NCBI GenBank assembly: GCA_018242365.1
Contig: JAFECB010000023.1
Location: 124,001-188,000 of the forward strand
DNA: 64,000 bases
Direction: 5' to 3'
Source: Pseudomonadota bacterium
GTDB taxonomy: Bacteria > Pseudomonadota > Gammaproteobacteria > Xanthomonadales > Xanthomonadaceae
This document shows positions 1 through 8,346 of the stretch, piece by piece (the first letter of the stretch is position 1; every line of letters begins with the position of its first letter). Both the position numbers and the translations under genes were made by a program. A model generated the notes under the pieces. It saw only the letters and a program-made list of their open reading frames with translations. It was not told where the DNA came from and ran no database searches.

Positions 1-1
1 C

Positions 2-244
2 TCGCATCCGGAAGACGAACTTCGCGGCGATCTGCATGCGTTCTATCGCATCCCCGCGGAACCGGCGAAGGTGGTGGATACCACCGGCGCCGGCGATGCC
101 TTCAGCGGCGCGCTGGTCGCCGCGCTGGCGCAATTCCCGGAACGCGCACTGATCGAACACGTGCGCTTCGCCAATCGCTATGCCGCGCTGGTCACCGAGC
201 ACCAGGGTGCTGCGATGGCGATGCCGCTATTGCCGGTGACGTGA
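2..244 (+). CDS. PfkB-family sugar kinase, C-terminal end (partial)
   Basis: The reading frame is open from the window edge to a TGA at 242-244 and gives about 80 residues. It contains DTTGAGDAFSGAL, the PfkB/ribokinase C-terminal signature in which the Asp of GAGD is the catalytic base that activates the sugar hydroxyl. The tail (RFANRYAALVTEHQGA) matches the helix and final strand usual in fructokinases and ribokinases. The enzyme is cytoplasmic and phosphorylates a sugar or nucleoside with ATP. The substrate cannot be told because the sugar-binding N-terminus lies outside the window. recQ follows 60 bp downstream on the same strand. Confidence 0.85.
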   Translation, partial: SHPEDELRGDLHAFYRIPAEPAKVVDTTGAGDAFSGALVAALAQFPERALIEHVRFANRYAALVTEHQGAAMAMPLLPVT

Positions 245-304
245 ACCGCATCACCGCATCGACGCCGCGTTCGCGACCCGCATCGGCCAAGGCCAGCTCC
301 CGAC

Positions 305-2140
305 ATGCCTGACCGCGTGGAGCCACCCGCACCCGCCCTCGCCGAACTGCACCGCGTCTTCGGCCACGGCGAATTTCGCGGCGAACAAGCCGCCATCGTC
401 AAGCACGTCACCGAAGGTGGCGACGCGCTGGTATTGATGCCTACCGGCGGCGGCAAGTCGCTGTGCTACCAGTTGCCGGCGCTGCTGCGCTCGGGCACCG
501 CGATTGTCATTTCGCCCTTGATTGCCTTGATGCAGGACCAGGTCGAAGCGCTGCGCCAGCTCGGCGTGCGCGCGGCCTTCCTCAATTCCAGCCTCGATGC
601 CAATGCCGCCGCAGCAGTGGAACGGCAGTTCCTCGATGACGCGCTGGACTTGCTCTACGTCGCTCCGGAACGCTTGCTGACAACGCGTTTCCTCGCCCTG
701 CTGGAACGCATCCGGATCGCCTTGTTCGCCATCGACGAAGCGCACTGCGTGTCGCAATGGGGTCACGATTTTCGACCCGAATATCGCCAGCTCACCCTGC
801 TCCACGAGCGCTGGCCGGAGGTGCCGCGGATCGCCCTGACCGCCACCGCCGATGCGCCAACCCGGCGCGAGATCGTCGAGCGACTGGCGTTGGACGGCGC
901 GCGGCAATTCATCAGCTCGTTCGATCGCCCCAATATCCTCTACAGCGTGGCCGCCAAGCACGACAGTCGCCGCCAGTTACAGGACTTCCTCGATGGCCAC
1001 CGCAGTGAGGCCGGGATCGTCTATTGCCTGTCGCGGCGCAAGGTCGAGGCCACTGCCGAGGCGCTGGCCGCGCAGGGCATCCCTGCACTGCCCTATCACG
1101 CCGGGCTGGACGCCAGTACCCGCGCCGCGCACCAGCGGCGCTTCCTGCAGGAAGACGGCATCGTGATGGTGGCGACGATTGCCTTCGGCATGGGAATCGA
1201 CAAGCCCGATGTGCGCTTCGTCGCCCACCTCGACCTGCCCAAATCACTGGAAGGCTACTACCAGGAAACCGGCCGCGCCGGCCGCGACGGCGAGCCCGCC
1301 GAAGCCTGGCTGGCGTATGGATTGGGCGATGCCGTGCAACTGCGGCGGATGATCGCCGAAGGCGAGGCCGGTGAAGAGCGCAAACGGCTGGAGCACGCCA
1401 AGCTCGACGCCCTGATCGGCTATTGCGAATCCACCGCCTGCCGCCGGCAATCCCTGCTGGCCTATTTCGGCGAGGCCCATCCCGGCGATTGCGGCCATTG
1501 CGACAACTGCCTGCACCCACCGCAGGCCTGGGACGCCACCGACGCCGCGCGCAAGGCGCTGTCCTGTGTCTACCGCAGCGGCCAGCGCTTCGGCGCCGCC
1601 CATCTGATCGACGTATTGCGCGGTGCCGACACTGCCAAGGTGCGCCAATTCGGCCACCAGTCGCTGAGTACCTTCGGCATCGGCAGCGAGCACGACGCGA
1701 AGCAATGGCGCAGCATTTTCCGGCAACTGGTCACAATCGGCCTGCTCGAAACCGACCTCGACCACTTCGGTGCCCTGCGCCTGACCACCGCTGCCACACC
1801 CCTGCTGCGCGGGGAACAGCGCCTGCACCTGCGCGCGGACGCACCCAAACCCGAGCGCCGGCGCAAGCGCGATTCCGCCGCGTCACGGACCACACCCACC
1901 ACCACCGACCTGCCGACCGACGCCGCCACCCGCTTCGCCGCCCTGCGCCAGTGGCGCAGCGCAACCGCCCGCGAACAGAACGTCCCCGCCTACGTGATCT
2001 TCCACGACGCCACCTTGCGCAACATCGCGCTGGAACGGCCAGGCGCACTCGATGCGCTGGCGATGATCGCCGGGATCGGCGCAGGCAAGCTGGAACGCTA
2101 CGGGGAGGCGGTGCTTGCAGTATTGCGCGAGAGAGATTGA
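305..2140 (+). CDS. recQ: ATP-dependent DNA helicase RecQ
   Basis: This 611-residue protein is a superfamily 2 3'-5' DNA helicase for recombination and replication-fork repair in the RecF pathway. Visible parts in order: Walker A PTGGGKS at about 46-52, DEAH box followed by CVSQWGHDFRPEY at about 144-160, helicase C domain with TIAFGMGIDKPDVRFV and QETGRAGRDG, a RecQ zinc site with four Cys at about 374-404 (CESTACRRQ ... CGHCDNC), a winged-helix region, a basic Ser/Thr-rich linker, and a C-terminal HRDC domain at about 537-605 that helps bind DNA. The length matches the E. coli enzyme (609). It converges with the minus-strand brnA, with only 12 bp between the stops. Confidence 0.97.
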   Translation: MPDRVEPPAPALAELHRVFGHGEFRGEQAAIVKHVTEGGDALVLMPTGGGKSLCYQLPALLRSGTAIVISPLIALMQDQVEALRQLGVRAAFLNSSLDANAAAAVERQFLDDALDLLYVAPERLLTTRFLALLERIRIALFAIDEAHCVSQWGHDFRPEYRQLTLLHERWPEVPRIALTATADAPTRREIVERLALDGARQFISSFDRPNILYSVAAKHDSRRQLQDFLDGHRSEAGIVYCLSRRKVEATAEALAAQGIPALPYHAGLDASTRAAHQRRFLQEDGIVMVATIAFGMGIDKPDVRFVAHLDLPKSLEGYYQETGRAGRDGEPAEAWLAYGLGDAVQLRRMIAEGEAGEERKRLEHAKLDALIGYCESTACRRQSLLAYFGEAHPGDCGHCDNCLHPPQAWDATDAARKALSCVYRSGQRFGAAHLIDVLRGADTAKVRQFGHQSLSTFGIGSEHDAKQWRSIFRQLVTIGLLETDLDHFGALRLTTAATPLLRGEQRLHLRADAPKPERRRKRDSAASRTTPTTTDLPTDAATRFAALRQWRSATAREQNVPAYVIFHDATLRNIALERPGALDALAMIAGIGAGKLERYGEAVLAVLRERD

Positions 2141-2152
2141 TCCTGGTCCTTC

Positions 2153-2410
2153 TCAAGCCACGGACTTCAACGCCTTGCGCAGCTCGCGCCGCAAGGTCGC
2201 CACCGTCACCGGGGCATTGTCGGCATCCAGCGCCGCGCGCAGGGCCGCGTTGATGGCGGTCTGGTAGCCACGCCCTTCCGTCTCGGCGCGTGCCCGGAAG
2301 GCCTCGATCACGTCATCGTCGAGCATGATGGTGATGCGGGTCTTGCCTGGCGAAGCGATGACCGCGCCGCGCTGCGCCCTACTGAAATCATATTCATCGC
2401 GCATATCCAT
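2153..2410 (-). CDS. brnA: BrnA-family antitoxin
   Basis: This 85-residue protein has a short N-terminal toxin-binding part and a ribbon-helix-helix-like segment (KTRITIMLDDDVIEAFRARA) typical of BrnA antitoxins. BrnA neutralises BrnT and represses its own operon as a dimeric DNA-binding protein. It is the second gene of the pair; its ATG at 2410 lies inside the 3' end of brnT with a 17-bp overlap, which fits translational coupling. The toxin-first gene order is normal for BrnTA. Function is inferred from sequence pattern and partner. Confidence 0.85.
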   Translation of the reverse strand: MDMRDEYDFSRAQRGAVIASPGKTRITIMLDDDVIEAFRARAETEGRGYQTAINAALRAALDADNAPVTVATLRRELRKALKSVA

Positions 2411-2663
2411 CCACCTCGCCCTTGCTGGCCTTTCTTGCGGAAATGATCCGGGCGAGTTCCCCGCGTGGTGTCCACACCACCACCAATACTCGCCCGGCGG
2501 CGTCCATGCCCAAGGTCACGAAGCGTGCCTCATCCTCGGCATCGGGATCTTCCATCGTCGCCGCGCGCTGGTCACGCAATGCCTGCTCCGCATGCGCAAA
2601 ACCAACCCCATGCTTGCGCAGGTTGGCAGCGGCCTTGCCCGGGTCGAAGGCGACGCCCTGCAT
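2394..2663 (-). CDS. brnT: BrnT-family ribonuclease toxin
   Basis: This protein of about 89 residues begins MQGVAFDPGKAAANLRKHGV, matching the BrnT pattern (F-D-P-x-K-A-x-x-N-x-x-K-H-G-V-x-F). BrnT is a RelE-like mRNA interferase; the KHGV region and the downstream Arg-Ile-Ile-Ser-Ala-Arg-Lys-Ala (RIISARKA) strand form the family core. I placed the start at the ATG at 2663 because family members start just before the FDP motif. An in-frame ATG at 2675 is possible, but an extension to 2777 is not supported. It overlaps brnA by 17 bp and is preceded by an unusually AT-rich promoter region. Confidence 0.85.
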   Translation of the reverse strand: MQGVAFDPGKAAANLRKHGVGFAHAEQALRDQRAATMEDPDAEDEARFVTLGMDAAGRVLVVVWTPRGELARIISARKASKGEVDGYAR

Positions 2664-2700
2664 GATAATATGCATATATAATACGTATTGGCAAGCGGTG
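2661..2700 (-). promoter_or_regulatory. AT-rich promoter/operator candidate of brnTA
   Basis: The stretch 2664-2690 is strongly AT-rich inside a GC-rich chromosome. It holds two perfect 10-bp palindromes, ATATGCATAT at 2668-2677 and AATACGTATT at 2680-2689. On the minus strand a TATTAT hexamer (2683-2678) could serve as the -10 box, giving a very short leader before the brnT ATG. A TTGCCA at 2694-2689 is also present. Adjacent palindromes fit an autorepressor site for the ribbon-helix-helix antitoxin. This is inference; no transcript start is known. Confidence 0.5.
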
Positions 2701-2841
2701 GTCCAGCATCGCCCACAGCGCCGCAGAGAGCAGTCGGAGAACACCGCGACCGCGGCTGCGAAATTCCCTCTAGCCATGGGCAGGCATCCGCACCGGCGGA
2801 TTGATGCCTTGCGTGCCTTGCGTAACAGGACTGCCGGAAAG

Positions 2842-2916
2842 TGGTGGGTCGTGATGGACTCGAACCATCGACCTACGGATTAAAAGTCCGCAGCTCTACC
2901 ACTGAGCTAACGACCC
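2842..2916 (-). tRNA. tRNA-Lys (anticodon UUU)
   Basis: On the minus strand a 75-nt cloverleaf is visible. The acceptor arm pairs GGGTCGT with ACGACCC and is followed by discriminator A and an encoded CCA (2844-2842). The D-arm contains AGCTCAGTGGTAGAGC and the T-arm contains GGTTCGAGTCC. The anticodon loop CTTTTAA (2886-2880) gives anticodon UUU, hence lysine. It lies 34 bp downstream of the queC stop, behind a small GC hairpin (2923-2943), and may be cotranscribed with queE-queC. Confidence 0.96.
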
Positions 2917-2922
2917 AAGCCT

Positions 2923-2943
2923 GCCCCGGCCTTGCACCGGGGC
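2923..2943 (-). other. GC-rich hairpin between queC and tRNA-Lys
   Basis: A perfect 7-bp stem (GCCCCGG/CCGGGGC) with a 7-nt loop fills most of the 34-bp gap between the queC stop and the mature tRNA. It has no U-tract, so it is not a convincing intrinsic terminator. It may instead be a structure in the tRNA precursor leader. Confidence 0.4.
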
Positions 2944-2950
2944 GCGCAGT

Positions 2951-3676
2951 TTAACCGATGGCAACGCCGACGTAATGTGTCGGGTCGTGTGCACCGGCAT
3001 CGATGAAGCCCTTGGTGCGCAAGCAGCAGGCATCGCAGTGGCCACAGGCGCGGCCGGCGGCGTCGGCCTGGTAGCAGCTCACGGTCTGCGCGAAATCCAC
3101 GCCGAGGCGCAGGCCTTCGCGCACGATGTCGGCCTTGCTCATCCGCAGCAACGGGGCGTGAACGCGGAACTGGCTGCCTTCGACACCGGCCTTGGTGGCC
3201 AGGTTCGCCAGCTGCTCGAAGCCGGCGATGAATTCGGGGCGGCAATCGGGATAGCCGGAGTAGTCCACCGCATTGACGCCGCAGAACAGGTCGGTGGCAC
3301 CCAGCACTTCGGCCCAACCCAGCGCCAGCGACAGCATGATGGTGTTGCGCGCCGGAACATAGGTGGACGGGATGCCCTCGCCGATGGCGTGGCCGTCGGC
3401 ATCGGTCGGCACCTCGATTTCATCGGTCAGGGCCGAGCCGCCGAAGCTGCGCAGGTCCACGTTCACGGTCTTGTGCGCCACCGCGCCCAGCATCCGTGCA
3501 ACCCGGTCTGCGGCATCCAGCTCGGAGGTATGGCGCTGGCCGTAGCGCACGCTCAACGCATGCACGGCGTAGCCCTGCTCGCGGGCGATGGCCAATACCA
3601 CGGCCGAATCCATGCCGCCGGAGACGAGGACGACGGCGGGTTTGCCGGTGGCATTCATGTCGAAATCGTTTTGCAT
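2951..3676 (-). CDS. queC: 7-cyano-7-deazaguanine synthase QueC
   Basis: QueC makes preQ0 from 7-carboxy-7-deazaguanine, ammonia and ATP in queuosine biosynthesis. The 241-residue protein has the PP-loop ATP-binding motif SGGMDS at 19-24, [16 protein letters not shown] in the middle, and a zinc site near the C-terminus (a Cys in VSCYQ, then [14 protein letters not shown]). I chose the ATG at 3676 ([11 protein letters not shown]). An ATG at 3658 is also possible, while longer upstream extension would run into queE. queE ends 17 bp upstream, so the two enzymes, which act consecutively, are probably one operon. Confidence 0.95.
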   Translation of the reverse strand: MQNDFDMNATGKPAVVLVSGGMDSAVVLAIAREQGYAVHALSVRYGQRHTSELDAADRVARMLGAVAHKTVNVDLRSFGGSALTDEIEVPTDADGHAIGEGIPSTYVPARNTIMLSLALGWAEVLGATDLFCGVNAVDYSGYPDCRPEFIAGFEQLANLATKAGVEGSQFRVHAPLLRMSKADIVREGLRLGVDFAQTVSCYQADAAGRACGHCDACCLRTKGFIDAGAHDPTHYVGVAIG

Positions 3677-3692
3677 GTGCTCGCTCGCGGAC

Positions 3693-4379
3693 TCAGCGGC
3701 CCGGTTCGTCGTTCCACAGGAGTTTGTGGAGTTGCATCTGGAAGCGCACCGGCAACCTGGCTTCAAGGATCCATTCGGCCAGCGTGCGGGGTTGCACTTG
3801 CCCTGCGCTTGGCGAGAACAAGACTTCGCAGGTCTGTGCGATCCGGTGTTGTTGCAGGATGCCGCAGGCCCAATCGAAATCCTCGCGCGAGCAGAGCACG
3901 AACTTGACCTGATCATGCACAGTGAGCGCGGCAAGGTTGCTCCACCGATTGCGCTCCACCTCGCCCGAGCCCGGCGTCTTGATATCGACCACCCGCGACA
4001 CCCGCGGATCGACGGTGGTCACGTCGATGGCCCCCGAAGTTTCCAGCGACACCGCGTAGCCGGCATCGCAAAGCCGGGTCAGCAAGTCCAGACAGCCTTT
4101 CTGCGCCAGCGGCTCGCCGCCGGTCACGCAGACATGGCGCACGCCGAACGCGACGACCTTGGCGAGGATGGCATCGAGTTCCCACCACTGCCCGCCGTGG
4201 AAGGCATAGGTGGTGTCGCAGTACTGGCAGCGCAGCGGGCAGCCGGTCAGGCGCACGAACACGGTCGGCCAGCCGACCTCGCGCGCTTCGCCCTGCAAGG
4301 AGAGGAAGATTTCGGTGAGCTTGAGCCGCTCGCTCGACGTTGCCGCCGACGCGGTGGCTGCATCGGCGGCTGCGTTCAT
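3693..4379 (-). CDS. queE: 7-carboxy-7-deazaguanine synthase QueE
   Basis: QueE is a radical SAM enzyme that rearranges 6-carboxy-tetrahydropterin to 7-carboxy-7-deazaguanine. The 228-residue protein shows the substrate-binding stretch [20 protein letters not shown], then the iron-sulfur cluster motif C47-x3-C51-x2-C54 ([13 protein letters not shown]) and the SAM-binding VTGGEPL. The N-terminus carries about 18 extra Ala/Ser-rich residues before the conserved core, so a slightly later start is conceivable but no better start codon is seen. It precedes queC on the same strand. Confidence 0.95.
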   Translation of the reverse strand: MNAAADAATASAATSSERLKLTEIFLSLQGEAREVGWPTVFVRLTGCPLRCQYCDTTYAFHGGQWWELDAILAKVVAFGVRHVCVTGGEPLAQKGCLDLLTRLCDAGYAVSLETSGAIDVTTVDPRVSRVVDIKTPGSGEVERNRWSNLAALTVHDQVKFVLCSREDFDWACGILQQHRIAQTCEVLFSPSAGQVQPRTLAEWILEARLPVRFQMQLHKLLWNDEPGR

Positions 4380-4391
4380 GCGCGTAGTTTA

Positions 4392-4538
4392 AGGCAACGC
4401 TGATTTAGTCGGCGTTGCCTGCCGACCATGGATGGTCGGCCGCGGATCGATCACCGAAGTGATTGATCCGCGTGAGCTGCGTCCGGGCATGTACCGGACG
4501 CAGCGTGTGCTGACAAGTCCAGGAGGGACTTGTTCAGC
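4392..4538. repeat. Array of five consecutive hairpins
   Basis: Five inverted repeats lie almost end to end between queE and cpoB. H1: 4392-4400/4412-4420, 9 bp, 11-nt loop. H2: 4421-4429/4432-4440, 9 bp (GCCGACCAT arm). H3: 4441-4454/4459-4472, 14 bp with one G-T wobble and a CGAA loop. H4: 4476-4486/4494-4504, 11 bp perfect. H5: 4509-4520/4526-4538, 12 bp with one bulged T. About 140 of 147 bases belong to hairpins, far more than a terminator needs. It looks like a mosaic REP/BIME-type element or a structured RNA; identity is unknown. Confidence 0.8.
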
Positions 4539-4601
4539 ATTACTTTAAGCCAAGGCCCAGCCCCGCCCACATCCCGCGCGCCTGTCACCGCCCTCCAGCG
4601 A

Positions 4602-5393
4602 TCAATAGCGCTCGCTGGACAACTGCATCGCGCGCAGGCGGTCCTGGGCGATCCGGGCGACATCGGTGCCGGGATACTGGCTGGTGACCGAGCGCAAGGT
4701 CGCTTGTGCGGCGTCGTACTGCTTCAAACCATACTGGGCCAGGCCCAGCTTGAGCAGGGCGCCGGGGGCCTTGTCATTGTCCGGATAGCGGTCGAGCAGG
4801 GCCTTGAACTGGCTGCCGGCAAGCGCGTAGTTCTGGGTGACGTAATAGCTCTCACCCAGCCAGTACAAGGCATTGGGCGCACGCTGGCCGTCCGGGAAGG
4901 CATCGAGGAAGCTGCGCAAGCGCCGCGCCGCTTCCGCGTAATCGCCACCCTTGAGGGCGTCGAAGGCGTAGTCGTAGGCGCTTTGTTCGTCCTTGCCCAT
5001 CGGCGCGACCGACGCCGACGGCGACGTTGGTGCCGCTGCTGGCTGTGGCGCGGCAGCCGCCGGGCTTGGCGTTGCCGAGGGAGCACTGGCACCGCCGGCC
5101 GCGCTGCCGCCACCTTCCAGCCGATCAAGCCGGCCGCTGAGGTCGAGGTATTGCGCGCGCTGGCCTTGCTTGGCCTGTTCGAGTTGGTGTTGCAGATCCT
5201 CGATCTGGCCGCGCAGGGCCTGCACGTCGGACTTCAGCTGCGTGATCTGGTTGACCAGCTCGGTCGCATTCTGGTCGCCCGCTGCACGCTGCTCCAGTGC
5301 CGCCACGCGATCGGCGAGGCTGACCCGCTGCGCATGCGCCAGCGGCGACGCCAATAGCGCCGCCACCAGCAGGCCGAGGCTGAGCTTGCTCAC
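4602..5393 (-). CDS. cpoB: Cell division coordinator CpoB (YbgF)
   Basis: CpoB is a periplasmic protein that links Tol-Pal outer-membrane constriction to PBP1B-driven septal peptidoglycan synthesis. The 263-residue product starts with a signal peptide (VSKLSLGLLVAALLASPLAHA), then a trimerising coiled coil (about 25-90), a Ser/Ala/Pro-rich linker, and C-terminal TPR repeats (DYAFDALKGGDYAEAARRL and following). I chose the GTG at 5393 because it puts the signal peptide at the N-terminus and overlaps the pal TGA as GTGA, a typical coupled junction. It is the last gene of the tol cluster. Confidence 0.93.
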   Translation of the reverse strand: MSKLSLGLLVAALLASPLAHAQRVSLADRVAALEQRAAGDQNATELVNQITQLKSDVQALRGQIEDLQHQLEQAKQGQRAQYLDLSGRLDRLEGGGSAAGGASAPSATPSPAAAAPQPAAAPTSPSASVAPMGKDEQSAYDYAFDALKGGDYAEAARRLRSFLDAFPDGQRAPNALYWLGESYYVTQNYALAGSQFKALLDRYPDNDKAPGALLKLGLAQYGLKQYDAAQATLRSVTSQYPGTDVARIAQDRLRAMQLSSERY

Positions 5394-5920
5394 TTGTCGG
5401 TGTAGATCAGTTCGACGCGGCGGTTCTTCGACCAGCAACCCTCATTGGACTCGGTGCAGACCGGGCGTTCTTCGCCGTAGCTGACCACGGTCAACTGGCC
5501 GGCGCTGCCACCGCTCGCCTGCAACGCACTGGAAACCGCGTTGCCACGACGCTCGCCCAGGCCCATGTTGTACTCGCGGCTGCCGCGCTCGTCGGCATTG
5601 CCTTCCAGCCGCAGGCGGGCGCTCGGGCGATCCCGCAGATACTTGGCGTGGCAGCTGATCGCCGCCTGGAATTCCGGCTTGAGCATGTCCTGGTCGAGAT
5701 CGAAATAGATCACCCGGGTGCGCAGGCAGGGATCGGTGTCGAGGTCGGCGGGTGTGTAGGCCCCCGCCACTGGCGCGGTGTAGGTCTGGGTGGGCGCGGT
5801 ATTCACCTCGGTCTGCGCCGGTGGCGTTTCCTTGACCTTCTTGCTGCAGCCCACGGCGACGACGGAGGCGAGGACCGCGATGGTGAGGACACGGGCGGCG
5901 GACGGAATGGAACGATGCAT
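5390..5920 (-). CDS. pal: Peptidoglycan-associated lipoprotein Pal
   Basis: Pal is an outer-membrane lipoprotein that binds peptidoglycan and TolB. The 176-residue precursor has a signal peptide ending in a lipobox (VAVGC) with Cys25 as the lipidated residue, followed by a Pro/Thr-rich tether. The OmpA-like domain contains YFDLDQDMLKPE and LEGNADERGSREYN, the peptidoglycan-binding signature. The ATG at 5920 is preceded by GAGAGG about 8 nt upstream; longer versions would bury the signal peptide. Its stop overlaps the cpoB start by 4 bp. Confidence 0.96.
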   Translation of the reverse strand: MHRSIPSAARVLTIAVLASVVAVGCSKKVKETPPAQTEVNTAPTQTYTAPVAGAYTPADLDTDPCLRTRVIYFDLDQDMLKPEFQAAISCHAKYLRDRPSARLRLEGNADERGSREYNMGLGERRGNAVSSALQASGGSAGQLTVVSYGEERPVCTESNEGCWSKNRRVELIYTDK

Positions 5921-6019
5921 GGCGAACACCTCTCTACGACTTTCAAGGATGAAAACGCTGGACCACTGAAACCTCGGCCATTCTCGCAATGACCGCGTCA
6001 ACACGGCGCGAACCCCGGC

Positions 6020-7324
6020 TTACTTGGCACGATAGGGCGACCACGCCGGTTCGCGCACGTCGCTACCCGATTGCGTCAGCAGCCGCTGGCGCACGCGCCC
6101 GTTGGCGGAGACCACGTACAGGACGCCGTTGCGGCCCTCGCGCGCCGCGTACACCAGCATCGAGGCATTCGGCGCGAAACTCGGGGATTCGTCCAGCGAA
6201 CCGGGCGAGAGCATGCTCCAGCGCGGGCTGGCGGTGCTGCGGTCCATCATCGCGATCCGGTAGACATTGCCGGCACCCTGCGCGGTCGCAATTTTCTTGC
6301 CATCGAACGAGACACTCGGGCTGGCGTTGTAGCTGCCCTCGAAGCTGATCCGAGTCGCCCCGCCGCCGGTCGCCGGCACTTGATAGATCTGCGGGCGCCC
6401 GCCGCGATCGGAGGTGAAGTAGAGGCTGCTGCCGTCAGCGCTCCAGGTCGGTTCGGTGTCGATGCCGAGCTGGTTTGTGATCTGGCTGAGATGGCGCGAA
6501 CCCAAGTCCATCACATAGATATCGGGATTGCCGCCCTTGGACAGGCTCATCGCCAGTTTGGTGCCGTCCGGCGAGAAACTCGGCGCACCATTGATGCCAC
6601 GGAAACTGGTCAGCTTTTCCCGCGCAGCGGAGGCGACATCCTGGATCCAGATGCCGGAATTGCCGCCCTCGAAACTGACATAAGCCAGCCGGCGACCGTC
6701 CGGGCTCCACGACGGCGACAACAGCGGCTCGTTCGAGGTGACCACGGTATGCGGGTTGTAGCCGTCGGCATCGGCCACGATCAGGGCATAGCGGGTATCG
6801 CGGCCCAGCCCACTGGCGGAGACATAGGCGATGCGGGTCCAGAACGCGCCACGAACGCCGAGAATCTTCTCGTAGACGGCGTCGCTGATCTGGTGCGAGA
6901 CATCGCGCATGGACGCTTGTGCGGCAGTCAGTGCGATCCCCAGCAAGCGGGTCTGGCGAGCCACGTCGAACAATTCGTATTCGGTGCGATAGCCGCCGAG
7001 CGCGGGCACGCAACGCCCGACCAGCAGGTAGTCCTGACGCAGTTGCCGCCAAAGTGGATAGGACACCTCGCTGCCGGTGGTGGGGCGTTCCGGGAGCGCG
7101 TTCACATCGGCGGTGCGGAACTGGCCGGAGCGGTCCAGGTCGGCACGCACCACGCCGCTGACGTCGGTGGTCCCGCAATCACCACCGAACGGCACCACCG
7201 CGATGGGCAGGGCGGCAGCGTTGCCACCGACGATATTGATTTCCAGGCCACCCTGCGATTGCGCCTGCGCGGCACCCAGTGGCAGCAGGAAGGCGGCGAG
7301 CAGGCCGCAGACGAAACGCTTCAT
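6020..7324 (-). CDS. tolB: Tol-Pal system protein TolB
   Basis: TolB is a periplasmic protein that bridges Pal and TolA. The 434-residue precursor starts MKRFVCGLLAAFLLPLGAA, a clear signal peptide, followed by the N-terminal domain and a six-bladed beta-propeller of WD40-like repeats. The repeated pattern SPSWSPDGRRLAYVS, PSFSPDGTKLAMS and PTWSADGSSLYFTSD is typical. The start at 7324 leaves a Shine-Dalgarno-like GAAGGGG upstream. The gene sits between tolA and pal, each separated by about 100 bp. Confidence 0.96.
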   Translation of the reverse strand: MKRFVCGLLAAFLLPLGAAQAQSQGGLEINIVGGNAAALPIAVVPFGGDCGTTDVSGVVRADLDRSGQFRTADVNALPERPTTGSEVSYPLWRQLRQDYLLVGRCVPALGGYRTEYELFDVARQTRLLGIALTAAQASMRDVSHQISDAVYEKILGVRGAFWTRIAYVSASGLGRDTRYALIVADADGYNPHTVVTSNEPLLSPSWSPDGRRLAYVSFEGGNSGIWIQDVASAAREKLTSFRGINGAPSFSPDGTKLAMSLSKGGNPDIYVMDLGSRHLSQITNQLGIDTEPTWSADGSSLYFTSDRGGRPQIYQVPATGGGATRISFEGSYNASPSVSFDGKKIATAQGAGNVYRIAMMDRSTASPRWSMLSPGSLDESPSFAPNASMLVYAAREGRNGVLYVVSANGRVRQRLLTQSGSDVREPAWSPYRAK

Positions 7325-7427
7325 GCATCCCCTTCGGGAAGATCGTGGTGACAGGGTCGCCCATTCCGCGCCGGCAAGATGAACGGCAGCGGACCGGCAG
7401 GCGCTTGGACGTGGGGATTCTCGTGGT

Positions 7428-8336
7428 TCACGGGTCTGCCGCCTCGAAATTGATGTCCAGATTACGGTTGAACACGGTCTCGAAACCGGCGTATGGCAAG
7501 GGATCGGCCTTGAACACCGCTGCCTCGATCGATTGCCGCCCTTGCGCATCGTAGGAACAGGACGGGGAAATTTCGACGTTCAAGACGGTGCCGCCGGGCG
7601 CCTGATGGATCGTCATGCGGCATTTCTGGCCCAGGGCAATTGTGTCTGGCCGCGTCCATTGACGCGTGATGGCGTGCTGCAGGGCCGCAACGTAACGGGC
7701 CAGCAAGCTGGGATCGGTCCCGCCCGCCCCCGGCGTCGGCTGCGCCCGCCGTGGTGGAGCGGCGTTGCTGGCGGGTGCGCGCGCGTCGGCGAGCTGTTGT
7801 GCACGCTGTTCGGCCATGCTGGCGTCGCGCGCCGCCTGCGCACGCTGGCGCCGCAGATCCTCGATCTGGCGCTGGCGCTGGCGTTCCATCTCGGTTTCGC
7901 GCTGGGCGTCCAGTTCGACTTGCGGCGGTTGTCGGCGTTGCTGTTCCTGTTCGCGGCGCACATTGGGCACCGGCGGCAAGGCGGCGTCACGCTGCACCCG
8001 CACTTGTTCGACCGGGGCCGGATCGGGAACCGGCGGCGGTAGTTGTCGTGGTGTCGGCGGTGGCGTCGCCTCGGGCAGTGGTTCGGGCAATGGTTTCGGT
8101 TCGGCCTTCGGTGGTGGTTGTCGCGGTTTCACCGGCGTGCGCTGCAATGCGCGCTGCATGGCCGGGCTGAGGTCGGAGGCGCTGATGAGTTCCGCCTCGA
8201 TCGGCTCACCCTGCGCGGCCTCGGCTGACGTTGCCTTCGACCAATGCAGGCCAACCAGCAACAGCGCCAGCAACGCACCATGCAGGAGCAACGCTTGGGC
8301 GACGGCCAATCCGGTATCGGTGCGGGTCTGCTTCAC
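7428..8336 (-). CDS. tolA: Cell envelope integrity protein TolA
   Basis: TolA spans the periplasm, linking the TolQR motor to TolB and Pal. The 302-residue protein has one N-terminal membrane helix (LAVAQALLLHGALLALLLVG), a proline-rich part, a long charged Gln/Arg/Ala-rich helix (domain II, about 110-190) and a C-terminal globular domain with two Cys (CRMTIHQAPGG, SPSCSYDAQG). I chose the GTG at 8336, 10 bp after the tolR stop, because upstream in-frame sequence overlaps tolR and lacks TolA character. Low complexity in domain II is normal for this family. Confidence 0.92.
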   Translation of the reverse strand: MKQTRTDTGLAVAQALLLHGALLALLLVGLHWSKATSAEAAQGEPIEAELISASDLSPAMQRALQRTPVKPRQPPPKAEPKPLPEPLPEATPPPTPRQLPPPVPDPAPVEQVRVQRDAALPPVPNVRREQEQQRRQPPQVELDAQRETEMERQRQRQIEDLRRQRAQAARDASMAEQRAQQLADARAPASNAAPPRRAQPTPGAGGTDPSLLARYVAALQHAITRQWTRPDTIALGQKCRMTIHQAPGGTVLNVEISPSCSYDAQGRQSIEAAVFKADPLPYAGFETVFNRNLDINFEAADP

Positions 8337-8346
8337 CGGTGCCCCG

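Noticed and set aside
2141..2916. Integrative island at tRNA-Lys
   Set aside because: I found no integrase and no direct repeat of the tRNA 3' end near recQ; only a small toxin-antitoxin pair is present.
4392..4538. CRISPR array
   Set aside because: The units are unequal hairpins of different sequence without constant repeats and spacers.
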